Assembly: GCA_016946835.1 (NCBI GenBank)
Contig: JACVTC010000118.1
Location: forward strand, 497,001 to 561,000
Origin: Neocallimastix lanati (nom. inval.)
Lineage: Eukaryota > Neocallimastigomycota > Neocallimastigomycetes > Neocallimastigales > Neocallimastigaceae
Reading direction: 5' to 3'
DNA: 64,000 bases
A program made the translations under genes and the position numbers. This document shows positions 24,444 to 37,804 of the stretch, in pieces (position 1 is the first letter of the stretch; each line of letters begins with the position of its first letter). A model generated the notes under the pieces. The model did no database searches and was not told the DNA's origin. It saw only the letters and a list, made by a program, of their open reading frames with translations.

Positions 24444-26190
24444 ATGGCACATCTATTTCAAAAAGTACAGAATTATACTATGTCTGACACGCAGGTAATT
24501 AGATCTTTTATTCTTATTTATTTAATTAAATAACTTTTTATGGTTTTTATTTATTTATTTATTTATTTTACTTTGCTTTACTTTTTATCATTTAATTTTA
24601 AAAAAAAATATAAAATTATGTTTTCTTTATTATCATGATAATTGATTTAAATTTTTATATATAATGATAAAAATGATAATTTAATTATAATTTATAATAT
24701 ATTTATAAAAAAAGATCTTCCAAAATTACCTTTTTATTTATTTTTTTTTTTCTTTAAAATAAAATATTAAAAAAATTTTATAGGAAAAATAGATATTTAT
24801 ATTAAAAAGAATAATTTATAAAAATAAATTATATTTATTGGAGATATATATTTTAAAGATTAGAGTTTTTAAGGAAGAAATAATTAAAATAATATATCAA
24901 AATTAAAACGATTGAATAAGAAATTTTTATTACAAATTACAATGAACAAAAATATTGATTATTTTTTTTTCCTTTAATTATGTTAAAAAATTTTTTTTGC
25001 TAGTAAATATAATATAGTGTGTTGTTGATATTGTATTAATAATTTTGTAGTAAAATTAATTTTGTCTTAATCATTAGAAAATTTTAATTTTTTATTTAAA
25101 TTATTTAAAATCAATATTACTACAATTTATAAATTATTATATTATTTTTTATATTATTATATTTAATTTTTATTTATTTATATTTAATTTATATTATTTA
25201 ATTTGTTTATATATATTAAAATTATTCAGCAAACGTTATCCTCCACTGCTGGTCAAAACCATCATACATCATCAAATGTAAGTTTATATTATTTATAAAT
25301 TATATATTAAATCAAAAAAAGTATTTCAAAAAAAAAGTATTTTCTTTAATGTTAAAAATAATTATAATTGTTTTTAATAATAAACCTCAATATATATATA
25401 TTTAATTAGTAAATACTAAATATTAATTTCATTAAAATTTTTATATTTTTATTTATCATTCCCCTCAATCTTTACCAACATAAATATAATTCATTTTCCT
25501 AATTTATGATATAATTATCAATTTTAAATAATCTTTTTACATATTGTATTTTACATTATTAAAATATATTAAATTATAATTATTTTAATAATATTAATAA
25601 TAATGCTAAATAATATTAACTTATTTGATATTAAAAATATAAATAGTTAATTCCACAATCTTCCAGCTCAAACTCCATATCTAATCCACAGTTAGTTCAG
25701 GTTAAAAATATTGTACTTATATATATATGTTTTCAATTTAAGAATTAAATATAATTAGGTTATATAATGAATTTATATGCAATAATTCAAAAAGAAATAA
25801 TAGATATAATAATTATAATTTCAATTATTTAAGTATAAAATTATTTTATAAAGTTATGAAGTAGTTACAAAAATTATATGTAGTAAAATCAGATTTATAT
25901 AAGTTACGAAATTAAGTAGAAGCATTTCAAATAGAGTTAATAGTCATCAACGACAATAAGTCAATAGTAGCATTAGATTTAAACTAATTAATTATCAAGG
26001 AAATTTTAAATTTTACTTATATTTAAAATTTTTAGAGTTAATACACCTTCTATAAAATTATAGAATTCATTAATATATATAAAAGAAAATTAAATTTAAC
26101 TTGTTATATAAAGTTTTATTATATAGCCAATAAATATATATAATTAGCAATATTTATACTTAAAAATATGTTGTTGTTTTTATTTTTTGT

Positions 26191-26226
<36 letters not shown>

Positions 26227-26464
26227 AGAAATATTAAACAATAATATTTTTGTCAATTAACAAAAAATTATTTTAGTTGATAACAATTATAAATTTAATA
26301 TAGTTAAACATAAAATCATCCAAAATTTAAAGTCTATTTTTTCATTGAACATTCAAAAAATAATCATCAATATTAAATTATTCATTTTATTTTATTTTAT
26401 TTTATATATATATATAGTCTGAATAAGAAATAATTAATTAGTTATGTTGAAATTATGAATAAAT

Positions 26465-26548
<84 letters not shown>

Positions 26549-27062
26549 ATAGATATGAAAGTATTAAATATAAAAAATAAATGTCATAGTAAAAAATATT
26601 TAACATATATAAAAATGAATATAAAAATAAGCATTATAGATATAAATTATAATAGATATAAAATATTAAAATATTATAGAAAAGAATCATTGATTTTTTA
26701 GAATAAATATATATTTTTACATTTTTGTTATTTGTAATTAACAAATAACAGAAATGTACAAGCAATACAAATAGTTTAAAGTTTTTATAGGTATATTATA
26801 GATTTTTTCATTAAAACTTACAAAAATAAAAAATATAAATATATATATATTAATGATAAGAAAAACTAAAGGATTAATAAGAAACAAAGAAATGGAAATA
26901 ATAAAAATCATAATATAATAGTGAATAGTTAAAACCATTTATGAATTTATGACTTTCAGAAAAAGAAAACCAATATATGAATATATATTTTAAGATAATA
27001 GTATACTTAATTTCAATTTACCATTTATTCATTAATAACAATATATAATTATTATTATTATT

Positions 27063-27110
<48 letters not shown>

Positions 27111-29736
27111 GAACATTTAATAAATAGTTTGTTGTATTAGTTTTAATTATACCATCAAAACATAAATATATGTACTAATGCATATTATATTTTAATTTTT
27201 TTTATGTAATTCATTGCAAGGTTGCTACTTCTAATAGTCAAAAAGCCAATGATTTAAAGGTCCGTATAAATACATATATTTTCGTAGCTTTAAATATAAC
27301 TGTTGAATATTTAAATATTAATTAACTATTATATACGATATAGTTTATGAATAATTCACTTACATCAACAACCACTACTGCTGAATATATGAAATGGTCT
27401 GATTCCGAAATTTCAATTCTACTTCAATGGCTTAAAAAACCAGAAAATATGGACCTTTTTTTCAATAAAAAGAAAGTGACGGCCATCAAGAAAATGCATG
27501 AATTTTTGCAACAGAAAACGGAACGCCAAATTAAAAATAAATTAGCTAGTTTAGAAAGTAATTATAAAAAGACGAAGCAAAAACTCATTTCAGAGTGGGA
27601 CTTTACAGCTGCTTCAGCTCAAGATTCAGATGCTTTTACTATCGCCGAGGGTAAAAAATTTGATCACAATCAAAAATTATGTATATAATCATTTATATAA
27701 TATTCAATGTATTAATACATATATGTATATACAAATATTTATTATAATTTTAACTATCATTTACAGAGAAAATAAAAAGAACCTGTCCATTCTATGACGA
27801 TCTGGATGAAATTTTCGGTTCTTATACTAATGTCGTTCAATCCCCATTAAACGTTGATTTGACCAATACATCATCAAATAATGTTGGTATATCAGCAATA
27901 AACCGTTCAAATACCGATAACCTTGGAATTTCTACAATCGAGGATAATGGTGTTAATGGTATCAGCGGTATCAATAGTATTAATGGTGTAAATGGCATAG
28001 GCTTAGGTCGCAATGGGTTAGCTAATTCAAGTTCAACAATCAATGGTCATGGTAATTTAGGAAATGAATTAGGTATATATAAATGATATAATTGACTTAT
28101 ATATTAATAATTTTATTATTTAATTTTCATATATAATATTTTATAATATATACAAATATATAAACCATTTTTAATTTATATTATTATATCATATATATAT
28201 ATTTATTTTTATTTTATTAAATATATTTATTTATATTATTATATATTGTATTGTATTATATATTAAATTATATATAAATACATATATTATTATATACATA
28301 TATAATTATAAATTATAATAAAATATATAAACCCTTATTTCATAATCTAATATTAATATAATAAATTTCGCAATATTACAGAAGCTCATAATAAGAGAAA
28401 TTTAAGAAAAACAAATAATATTAACCAAATTTTAATCGATAATAATCTTTCTTCTTTAATACAAATCATTGATAGTAGAATTATATTGAATAAAACATCT
28501 AGTACTATAAGTAACGTAAATAATGAGCAAATATTGTTATTGAAAGAAAGGCTCTTTGATAAAAAAGTTCAAAATAGAGAACGTCAAATAGATAGAAAGA
28601 AAAGAATGTTCGAAATAAAAATGCGTCTTAAGGAAAAAAAATTAGAATTATATTCCAAAGAATTAGATATAAGACGTTTTGAAGCGGAAGTAAAAATGGA
28701 AGAAATTAAATTGAAACATCTAATCTTCGATAATTCTGGAAATGGCGGAATAAACAGTATAGGGAATAGTCAGTCAACAACATCTTTAGAATTATCAACA
28801 ATAACTTCAACAGCTACTCCAGCTATTAATGTAAACTCTATTGGTAGTGGTAATTTAAATAATTCTTTTAATAGTACTAATAATCATTGTAACCATTTTA
28901 GCTTAGGTGGTGGTAGTGGCAGTAGTACTACAAATGGTAGTGAAGGTAGTGCTACTTCTTTTACTGTTATTAATAGATAACATTTATTAGATGATGATTA
29001 TGATGATAATAGACTTTGTCTTCTCAATTCAACTAATAATATAAATTCTAATGACACTGTAAAGGCTGCAATCACCACCGTAAATACATTAGATTTTCAT
29101 ACTAAACCCGCCACTATTTCTTCTTCTAATACTACATCATTGCCTAATAATAATCCTCTATATTCTGCACCGACTTCTACTATAACTGCCCTAATAAATT
29201 CTTCACTACCTTCACCTTCTTCGTATTCGGATACAAATGATGAAAAGCGATAATTAATGGAAAAACACTATAGCTATAACAATACAAAAATAAAATATAT
29301 ATATTAAAAAATAAGTATGCATTCTTTACTTTTTTTAAATAAAAAAACATTAAATTCATATAAAATCATTATATATAATTAAAATATATATTTATATAAC
29401 AAATACATACATTAAAATACTTAGTTTAAATTTAAATATGTTCTTTGAAAGATCAGCTGATGAATTAAATATAGGTAAATATTATAATTTAATATATATT
29501 TGTAATAATAATATTATTAATATTAATAAATAATTATTTCATTATAGCAATATTTGACATTTATTAATAATTAATTTATTATTACTATTATTTTATAAGT
29601 ATATTTAGTTACATCTAAAGAAACCTTATGTTCAGCACCTACTAAGCCATCATTAGTTTTATTCCTAAATAATCAAAATCTCGATGTAAATAATACTATT
29701 CATAATAACACCTACAAAAGGAGAAAGCTTAATTAG
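24444..29736 (+). CDS. Myb/SANT (trihelix-like) DNA-binding protein, many small exons
   Basis: Exons 24444-24494, 25230-25277, 25647-25700, 27221-27259, 27344-27650, 27767-28072 and from 28382 join in phase with normal borders. Exon 1 starts MAHLFQKVQNYTMSD. The DNA-binding part (exons 5-6) runs from MKWSDSEISILLQWLKK through RQIKNKLASLESNYKKTKQK to KRTCPFYDDLDEIFG, the tryptophan-plus-helix pattern of SANT-like fungal proteins. A Gly/Asn/Ser linker and a charged coiled coil (RQIDRKKRMFEIKMRLKEKK) follow. The frame meets TAA at 28978-28980, but the same frame stays open to 29253. Removing a 45-nt intron (28946-28990) and then using exons to 29222, 29425-29474 and 29609-29736 gives 592 residues ending YKRRKLN. 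The 3' structure is inferred. Likely a nuclear DNA-binding factor; its target is unknown. Confidence 0.7.
26467..26547. repeat. Poly-T/poly-A inverted pair in intron 3 of the SANT-type gene
   Basis: About 44 T, a short attatta spacer, then about 30 A. It can fold into a pure A-U hairpin in the transcript. It lies in the 1.5-kb intron 25701-27220, which also holds poly-A at about 26196-26224 and poly-T at about 27065-27105. Confidence 0.9.
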
Positions 29737-29785
29737 TCAACTCATTAAAAAATTATATAAAAGTTTAATAATTTTAATTTTAGTT

Positions 29786-29840
<55 letters not shown>

Positions 29841-30163
29841 ATAAAACCTTTATTTATTTATTTTATTTGTATTCACAACACATTTTATTTTTTTTCTATA
29901 TAATGTTTTTAAAATTTATTTATATTTAAATATTATTAATGTCTTTTTAAAAAAAAATAAATAAATAAATAAATTAATAAAAAAAAAATAATAATAATAA
30001 TTATTTGTTTTATATTTTGTGTTTTTTAAAATATTAGAAAAAGTAGAATTTTTATTTTAAAGTTTATTTCAAAATTACATTAAATTTAATAATATTTTTA
30101 TTCCTTTTTTAATGCTTATTTTATTATAAAATAACAAACACTTTCAAATTCCTCTAATTATAT
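29737..30163. other. Intergenic with a long poly-A run
   Basis: 51 A at 29789-29839 and short AAT/AAAT repeats near 29960-30000. No gene seen. Confidence 0.6.
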
Positions 30164-31230
30164 GTAAGTACTTTCCTGACTGGACTGTTGCTATTCTAAC
30201 TGATAATACCTTCACTTATGCAAAAAGTCACGAATATTCTTGTATTGATTATGAAATTTATAATAGAGCAATGGCTTCACACATTAATATTGTTTCAGCT
30301 TGTTCTTCTTTAAGGGCTGTTTCGGATCTTAATCCTATAATTGTTTCATGCATCAGAGTTTTTCTGTTAATGTTAAAAGGAAATCGGATGACAAAAAAAA
30401 AAAAAAAATGATCTTCTTATATTTGTAATACTAAATGTTAAGGATGGTATTTTCCTATAACTATTTCTCCGTTTTGGCGAATGAATTTGAAACTATCAAG
30501 TATTATATGTCTATCGATAAAATGGTTGACAAATTTTTAGATACTTCGAATAAAATTGGCAAATCAATTAAAACTTTTATACCTTCAAAATTGAAAGGAC
30601 CAACATTTCATTGCTCTTCTTATATTAAAAATCTTATTAAAGAATAACACTTAGCTTACAATTATTTTAAGCAAATATCTAATTATCACAATGATGACAC
30701 TAATCTTGATCAATTTACTACTTATCGTAAAATTCATAATTTATAGAACAAGAATTAAAGTAATTGTTGTTCCAATCAAGATAATACAAATTTAATCTCT
30801 AAAGGTAATTATATTATCTCTAAAGATTATAAATGTGGTTGGCGTGACCTTAAGAAATAGGCTAAACCTTTATATTCCTTTGCTTCCTCTACTATTATCA
30901 AATCCAAGGAGAGGATGAATATTACTTCTCCTAAAGATCAATTAGTTCGTTAGGCTGAATATTATAGGAATTTTGCTTCAGATATTACTAGCCATAGTTT
31001 AAATAGCAATTATTGAACTGTTGTTTTTAGAAACAGTCAGAGATATTCTCAGTCATAGAATATTAATGATCCCATAACTATCACCGAATTTAGAATTATT
31101 GTTCTATCAATGAAGAATAATAAGACATCAGACCCTGATAATATTTCCACTGAATTTTACAAAGCAATGTTTTACGGTATGGATCTAGAAGAAAAGTACC
31201 CTAGTTCCACAAAATGTCTTGAAATTTTAT
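30164..31230 (+). pseudogene. LINE (non-LTR retrotransposon) relic: endonuclease end to start of reverse transcriptase
   Basis: The first part (30166-30360) reads LTDNTFTYAKSHEYSCIDYE and AVSDLNPIIVSCIR, the C-terminus of an apurinic-type endonuclease; the catalytic S-D-H is S-D-L here. After a frame change one frame runs from 30435 to about 31230 with GPTFHCSSYIKNLIKE, KCGWRDLKK, PKDQLVR and then KNNKTSDPDNISTEFYKAMF, the start of a LINE reverse transcriptase. Seven stops, all single-codon changes, interrupt this frame, and no indel is needed over about 800 bp. The rest of the reverse transcriptase is missing at the 3' side, opposite to the usual 5' truncation of LINEs. Confidence 0.75.
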
Positions 31231-33113
31231 TAAATAAAGTTTCATATCTTAATATATATTTATAATGTATTTTTACGTTTAAATGTATACAATATATTAA
31301 TATTTTTTAATAATTAATAAATAAAGTAATGGACAATCTCTTTAGAGTCTAAAAAAAAAAAAATTGTTATATATATATATAAAATAGATATTTTTTTGTT
31401 ATAGTTTTTGTACATAATAATAATGTACCAATATATAAATTATTATTTATTATCTATTATTTTTTATTTATTATATATTATTTACTATTTACTATTTATT
31501 TATTTATTATTTATTACTTAGAAGTATTAATATTAATTTGTAATAAATAATAAATAATAAACATTATTTATTACAAATTAATATTAATACTTCTAATGGT
31601 CGTATCATATTCTTGTTGGGCAAAGGGTTATACAAGAATTTGAATGGTCTATCGTTATAAAACACTATATTCGGTGACAAGCCCCTGAAAGGAATAATAA
31701 AAAAACATGAAAATTTTATTAATTTGTCATTTACAATCTAAAATTGTTGGATACAAACAAAATAATGGTAATATTTTTATTTTTCTTCCAGATGAAAAAA
31801 AAAAGTTATTAAAAACCTCAATCTAATAAAAGAAGAAAAGAAAAATTATTAATCAAATATTCAATAAATACAAGATTGATTTTCTATCTAGCATTTTATC
31901 ATGCTTGATAATAATAACGATATTTTACATATATTCATATTTTAAACAAAATTTTTAAAATTTTGGATAATTTATTAAAAAAAATTAGAAGAAACGATAA
32001 ATAATTGCTGAAAAACAGAATTAATATAGAAAAAAGCTTAAGAAATGAATTAAATATAAAGATAATTAGTTGAAATACTTAATATCCATGATTATACATT
32101 TATTAACGCCCAATAATTTTTCACTATGTTTAATACAAGACATATCGAAATAAAGTTTTATTTCACTTTTACTGAAAACAATTAGTAAAACTCCGTAATA
32201 TTTTTACATATTACCATTATTTTTATTACCATTATTTTCTATATCACTAATAAGCAAATCATATGGAAAATCAATAAGGTATCAAAGCTTTCTATAACTT
32301 CTTTTGGAGGAGTACAATATTACAACCAAGAGAACAACATAAATAAAAATATTCATTTGTCATGAATTATCTTATTATGATATGTTTCCTTTTTGTTTTG
32401 TCTTATTATCACTATATATAGACATAGCTTTAATCCACATCATAAGATTTTATATTACATTACATATGCGATTTTAAATTTTTCGTATTTCATATATTTC
32501 TATTAAATTTTTCCACATAATACTTTAATTATTTTTTTATTATTTATCAATTTAATAAAAAAATATATTATTTAGATTAATTAATGAATCAAAAAAAGTT
32601 TATTTCTTTTTTAATGAATAAAAATTAAAAAAATAAAAAGGAATTACAATTATAATATAGCAAATGATATATGTTTAATAAAAATATGTAGTAAAAAAAA
32701 AAAAAAAAATACATGATTTTACAAATTAAAATAAGTATAAATAATAACTATTGTAATAAAAATAATAATAATAATATGCTACATTTATATGATGCTAAAA
32801 CAACTGTGTATTGAATGTATATATATATATATTCAACTTTATATATATATCATTTATAAAATGTATATAACATTAATATATGATAATAAAAAAATATTGT
32901 ATATATTTATTTGGAATTTATATCAAATTAGTTTATATATAAATGTACTTGTTATTTTTAAAACACTTTAAATAATTTTTATAAGTATATGTATATATAC
33001 ATATACTAATTAAGTAATCAATTAAAATATATATATATATATACATTACCGAAGAATTACTGATAAAACAATATATATATATAATATATAGTTATAGATT
33101 TATTTGTAATTAT

Positions 33114-33146
<33 letters not shown>

Positions 33147-34085
33147 ATATGTATAAATAAATATTTATAAAAAAAAAATAATAATCATTTAATAGCATTA
33201 ATCTCAAAATATCAACTATTTCAAGTAATTTTATTTCTTAGCTAAAGACCTTTTAAAATATATAATACGATACAACAATACATATTATCTATAATATTAT
33301 TTTTTTATAATAATTTTATTACATAATTTTTTTTTTAACACTATTTAATTAGTAAAAACATATTTTATTAAAATCATTTATTTTTAATTAAAACAATTTT
33401 TATTGTGAAATAATTATTTTATAATGAAATGTTTACTATAGATAGGGAAATTATTGGCAATATACGTTCAACCAAATTTATTATTATGTTCTAATAATTT
33501 AGCATTATAACAGAGAAACTAGTATTAAGAGAAATGAAAAAAAAAAAAAAATTTTTTTCTACAAAATTTTTACTTATTTAATTGGTTTTTATTAATTTAT
33601 TTATTACAGATTATTAGAATTATTAAAAAATTATTATAATTTTATGGCTATAATAATTAATTAATAAGGAATAATAAATAGAAATAATAGCAATACAATA
33701 ACTATAAAATAATAATAAGTATAATAAATAAATTAATAAAGATCAATTAAATAATTAAAAATTATAATACTGGTTTCACTGTAATAATATTGATTTATTG
33801 ATTTATCAGACCATGATAATAAATTATTATTCTTTATTATTTTTATTTTATTATTATTAATATGAAATTTTTAATAATTTTAATACAAGTACATAATGTA
33901 TAATGTATATAGATATGTATACATTAAATCTTTATTATTGAAATATTTTATTATAATATTATAAATTAACATGTGATTTGATTGAAAGTAAACCAATCAA
34001 ATTCATATTGATAATTGTTTACTATCAAAAGAGAATTGATAATAATAATTTTTAATACTCTCTTTTATTTGAGAAGTGTTACAAT
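31231..34085. other. AT-rich intergenic region upstream of RPS18
   Basis: Contains a perfect hairpin at 31518-31596, weakly coding-like but unassigned sequence at about 31600-32340, poly-T at 33114-33139 and AT repeats. No intact gene recognised. The RPS18 promoter must lie at its right end. Confidence 0.5.
31518..31596. repeat. Perfect 34-bp inverted repeat with an 11-nt loop
   Basis: The left arm 31518-31551 contains gaagtattaatattaatttg; the right arm 31563-31596 is its exact reverse complement. Despite low complexity, 34 matching pairs are unlikely by chance. It could be a foldback element remnant or a structured transcript end. Confidence 0.85.
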
Positions 34086-35143
34086 ATGGTATGTTAAAGA
34101 TTAATGAATAATCAAAATGAATGATGAATGATGAACGATGAATTATTTAGTTTGATAAAATTTTTATTATGGTGAATTAGTGATGTATATGTGCTTGACA
34201 TTGCATTAATTTAAAATTAAAAAATACTTTAATTATTATTTACAAATAATAACGATGTAATGGAAAAATTGATGGATTGTTGAAAATGTTTTGTTTTTGA
34301 TTTTGTTCTTTTTAAAAATAATAAAAATGGATGAGAAATAAAAATTTAAAAGTTTAAAAGTTATTCTAACAGTTATTATTTTTTATTTATTATAAATGAT
34401 ATATTAAAATATAATGGTAAATTATATTAGTCCATCGTCGTATCTGACAAAAACTCATTCCAACACATTCTTCGTCTCCTTAACACTAACATTGATGGTA
34501 AGCAAAAGCTTCAATTTGCTTTAACTTCCATTCGTGGTTGTGGTAGACGTTACGCTAACATTGTTTGTAAGAAGGCTGAAATCGATCTTTCCAAGCGGTA
34601 AATGTCTTAGAATGAAATAAGAATAAAAATATTGTGAAGATAAATTAGTTTTTTATTATTATTATTAATATTGGTAAATATTGGTAAATATACTTATTAT
34701 TTTAAAAAATATTATAAATTAATAGTGCTGGTGAATTATCTAATGAAGAATTAGAACGTGTTGTAACTATTCTCCAAAACCCAACCCAATACAAGATTCC
34801 AAATTGGTTCCTTAACAGACAAAAGGATATTGTTGATGGTAGTTACTCCCAACTTTTAGCCAACAACTTAGATAACAAGCTTCGTGAAGATCTTGAACGT
34901 GTATGTATTTAAATATGAAGTAAAGTATTATGTTTTAAAGGATATAATATGAAATTTGTAGTAACTAATATATAAAATCATATTATTTTTTTAAAATTTT
35001 ATTAATGAAAAATACAGTTAAAGAAGATCAGATCCCACCGTGGTCTTCGTCACTACTGGGGTATTAAGGTCAGAGGTCAACACACCAAGACCACTGGTCG
35101 TCGTGGACGTACTGTTGGTGTTGCCAAGAAGAAGGGTGCATAA
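34086..35143 (+). CDS. RPS18: 40S ribosomal protein S18 (uS13), four exons
   Basis: A component of the small-subunit head that contacts the P-site tRNA and bridges to the large subunit. Exons 34086-34088 (the ATG alone), 34431-34597, 34726-34900 and 35018-35143 give 156 residues, close to the family length. Blocks include [49 protein letters not shown] and the C-terminal [18 protein letters not shown] with [10 protein letters not shown]. Donors are gtatgt, gtaaat and gtatgt. The first intron starts directly after the start codon; this is the only nearby ATG followed by a donor that joins in phase to the conserved N-terminus. Codon choice is richer in C and G than in neighbouring genes, as expected of a highly expressed gene. 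Confidence 0.95.
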
Positions 35144-36129
35144 GTTTAAATTCTGTAGCTCATTAAAATGGCAGATAAATAATGACAATTGTAGTATATA
35201 TGAGTACAATGTCACAATAAATATAAGAAATATAAAAATAATTAATATTTTTGAAGGAATATTCATTTAGTGTTAAAATGGAAGAAAACAATGAAAAAAT
35301 AAAGTAAAAAGTATTATAAGGGAATGGAGTAATTATTGAAGAATTAAAGAAATGAAAGGAGAAATAAAGGAAATGTTGATTTTTATTTCAAAGTAATTGT
35401 TTATAAAGAAATAATGTATTTTGTGAATATGAAGTTTAAAGGAAAAACAGAAGTTTTGGATAAGGTATTCATGTGAAATATTATTGAAGAAGGATTTGAA
35501 GGATTTTTTGTAAATTTAAAATTTTCAATAAGTATGAATAAAATTAATTAGTATATTTGATTATTTATGGTAAAGTTATAAAATGTTATAAATGCATTGT
35601 GATTTTTTTTTTTTTTATTATAAATAATTAATATAATGCTTATAATTTTCTTTAAAAGTTAAAAATGAGTTATACTTAATGATATAAAAATATAAAACTT
35701 TTCTTTATTAATAATTGTTATATGTACTATTTTATTTATTTTTTAATTTATGAAAATAAAAATGATAATAATTATAATATGTTGTTATATAGTAATTACA
35801 AAAAGTAATATAAATATATAATTATCGTTTTATTTTATTATAATGAAATATTTAATAATAATTATTAAGGGAGAATTTATTTAAAAAGTAAATAAAAGTG
35901 AATTTATATAATATATATAATAATTTTTTTTTTTTTTAAATTTATTTATCGGCTTAATTTGTTTATATTACATATATTTATATAATATATATATTTTTTA
36001 CTTCAATTTTAGTCAACTTTTTTTTTTTTTATAGGATTAACTATATTTTGCATTTTAATAATATTTTTTTATTTTTGTATTTTTTTGTATTTTTTTTTAT
36101 AAATATAATTGCATTATTTATATGTTCAG

Positions 36130-36167
<38 letters not shown>

Positions 36168-36343
36168 TTTATTTTATTTTATTTTATTTTATTATTTTTT
36201 TTTTATTTTATTTTTTATTATATTTTATTTAAGATTCATTCATAGAAAAAAAAAAAAAAAAAAGCATAAAATTTTATGAATTATTTCTTAATTTTTTTTT
36301 TTTTTTTTTTTTTTTGCATATATATTACTAAATATTTATAATC
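35144..36343. other. Convergent intergenic region between RPS18 and CCR4
   Basis: Holds the 3' ends of both transcripts. Poly-T runs at about 36132-36164 and 36290-36315 and (TTTTA)n near 36165-36195. No gene seen. Confidence 0.6.
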
Positions 36344-37763
36344 TTACTTCTTTTTGAAATCTTTATCAAAATAGTTGTTTTGATGTTTATAACTATTATA
36401 AGAATGACCATTATAATGTTGATGATAATGACTGTTACGATTATTATTATTATTAATTAAAATTGGCGACGATTTCTTATATGATTCAGATTTATTGTTA
36501 TTTGCAGTATTTACATCAGAATTATTATTATTATTACTGGTGGTATTTGAATTAGCATTATTTACAGAATTAGTATTTTGATTATTATTATTATTTGTAG
36601 CTTTGGTCGAAGTATTTGTATTATTATTACCATTATTTACATTATTATTGTTATTGTTAGAATGAAGTGATGAAGAAATCGAGGTAGAAAGAATTGATTT
36701 TTGTTTATATGAATTATTGTTTTGGTTAGAGATATCAAAACTAGAATTACCTTTGCCATTACCATTAAAATTATAATGATTATTACGACCATTATTTGGA
36801 ATTGAAGAAGAATACATATGACTTGGATTGTAGGATGATGAAATTATATTATTGTTACTATTATTATTATTATTAGTGTATGAATTTGAGTAGTTACTAT
36901 TATTATTTTTATTTTTTGAATTCATTGATGAACGATTATGATTATAATTTTGATCATTTAAATAAGAAGTATGACGAACAGGAGCACTAGATGAATAATT
37001 ATTGTAAGAGAAGGAATCTCTTCTACTACGATGATGTGGTTCTCGTAATTCACGGAAGGCAGATAATAGTAAAAGATGATCACTAGGGAACCATTTATTT
37101 GGTAAACTTTCAACTTCATTAAGATAACGGTTTTGATCCATTGTACCACATAGTACATTACGAAGTTTCAAACTTTCATTTGTATAAAGAATATGATCAA
37201 TTATTCCAGAGAAATCAGGTGTACGATTTGTAAATGGAATATCAGTAGTTTGGTAAGATTCTTGTAATCCATTATTATGATACAAATATTTATCTTTTGT
37301 AAATTTACCGAAGTTTCTACCAAGGAAATTTCCTGTATCAATCTTACCATTGAGAATATAATTCATTACTGGATCACCATTTTTAGAATTTAAGTCACCA
37401 CATACTACTGTTGGATGTTGATATGACTTTGAAAGCCAATCCATTAAAATAGCAGCTTGTAAAAGTTTAGTATCAGCATAAACTGGATCCCAATGGAAAT
37501 GTGTATTCACAACTCTTAATCTTGAATTGGTAAATTTATTTCTAAAAATAGCAATTAATGCTACATTACTAAACGGCTTAACTCTTAATGTTATATCACG
37601 AATAAAGGATTCTTGATCTTTAACATTAAGATCTGGATTAACATTTAATAATTCTTTAGTAAGATCAATTTTACTTCCACTGTTGGATTGCTTTCTACTG
37701 GAGATAAAAATACTTGGATTTGGTGTTGTATTAACTGTAACTTGATTATACTTTGAATTTTTA

Positions 37764-37804
<41 letters not shown>

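Noticed and set aside
26738-26938. Ile/Phe-rich minus-strand frame
   Set aside because: Lies in intron 3 of the SANT-type gene and has only AT-driven composition.
32789-32971. Ile/Tyr-rich 60-residue frame
   Set aside because: AT-driven composition with no motif and no neighbouring exon.
36048-36245. Phe-rich 65-residue frame
   Set aside because: Product of poly-T sequence between two gene ends.
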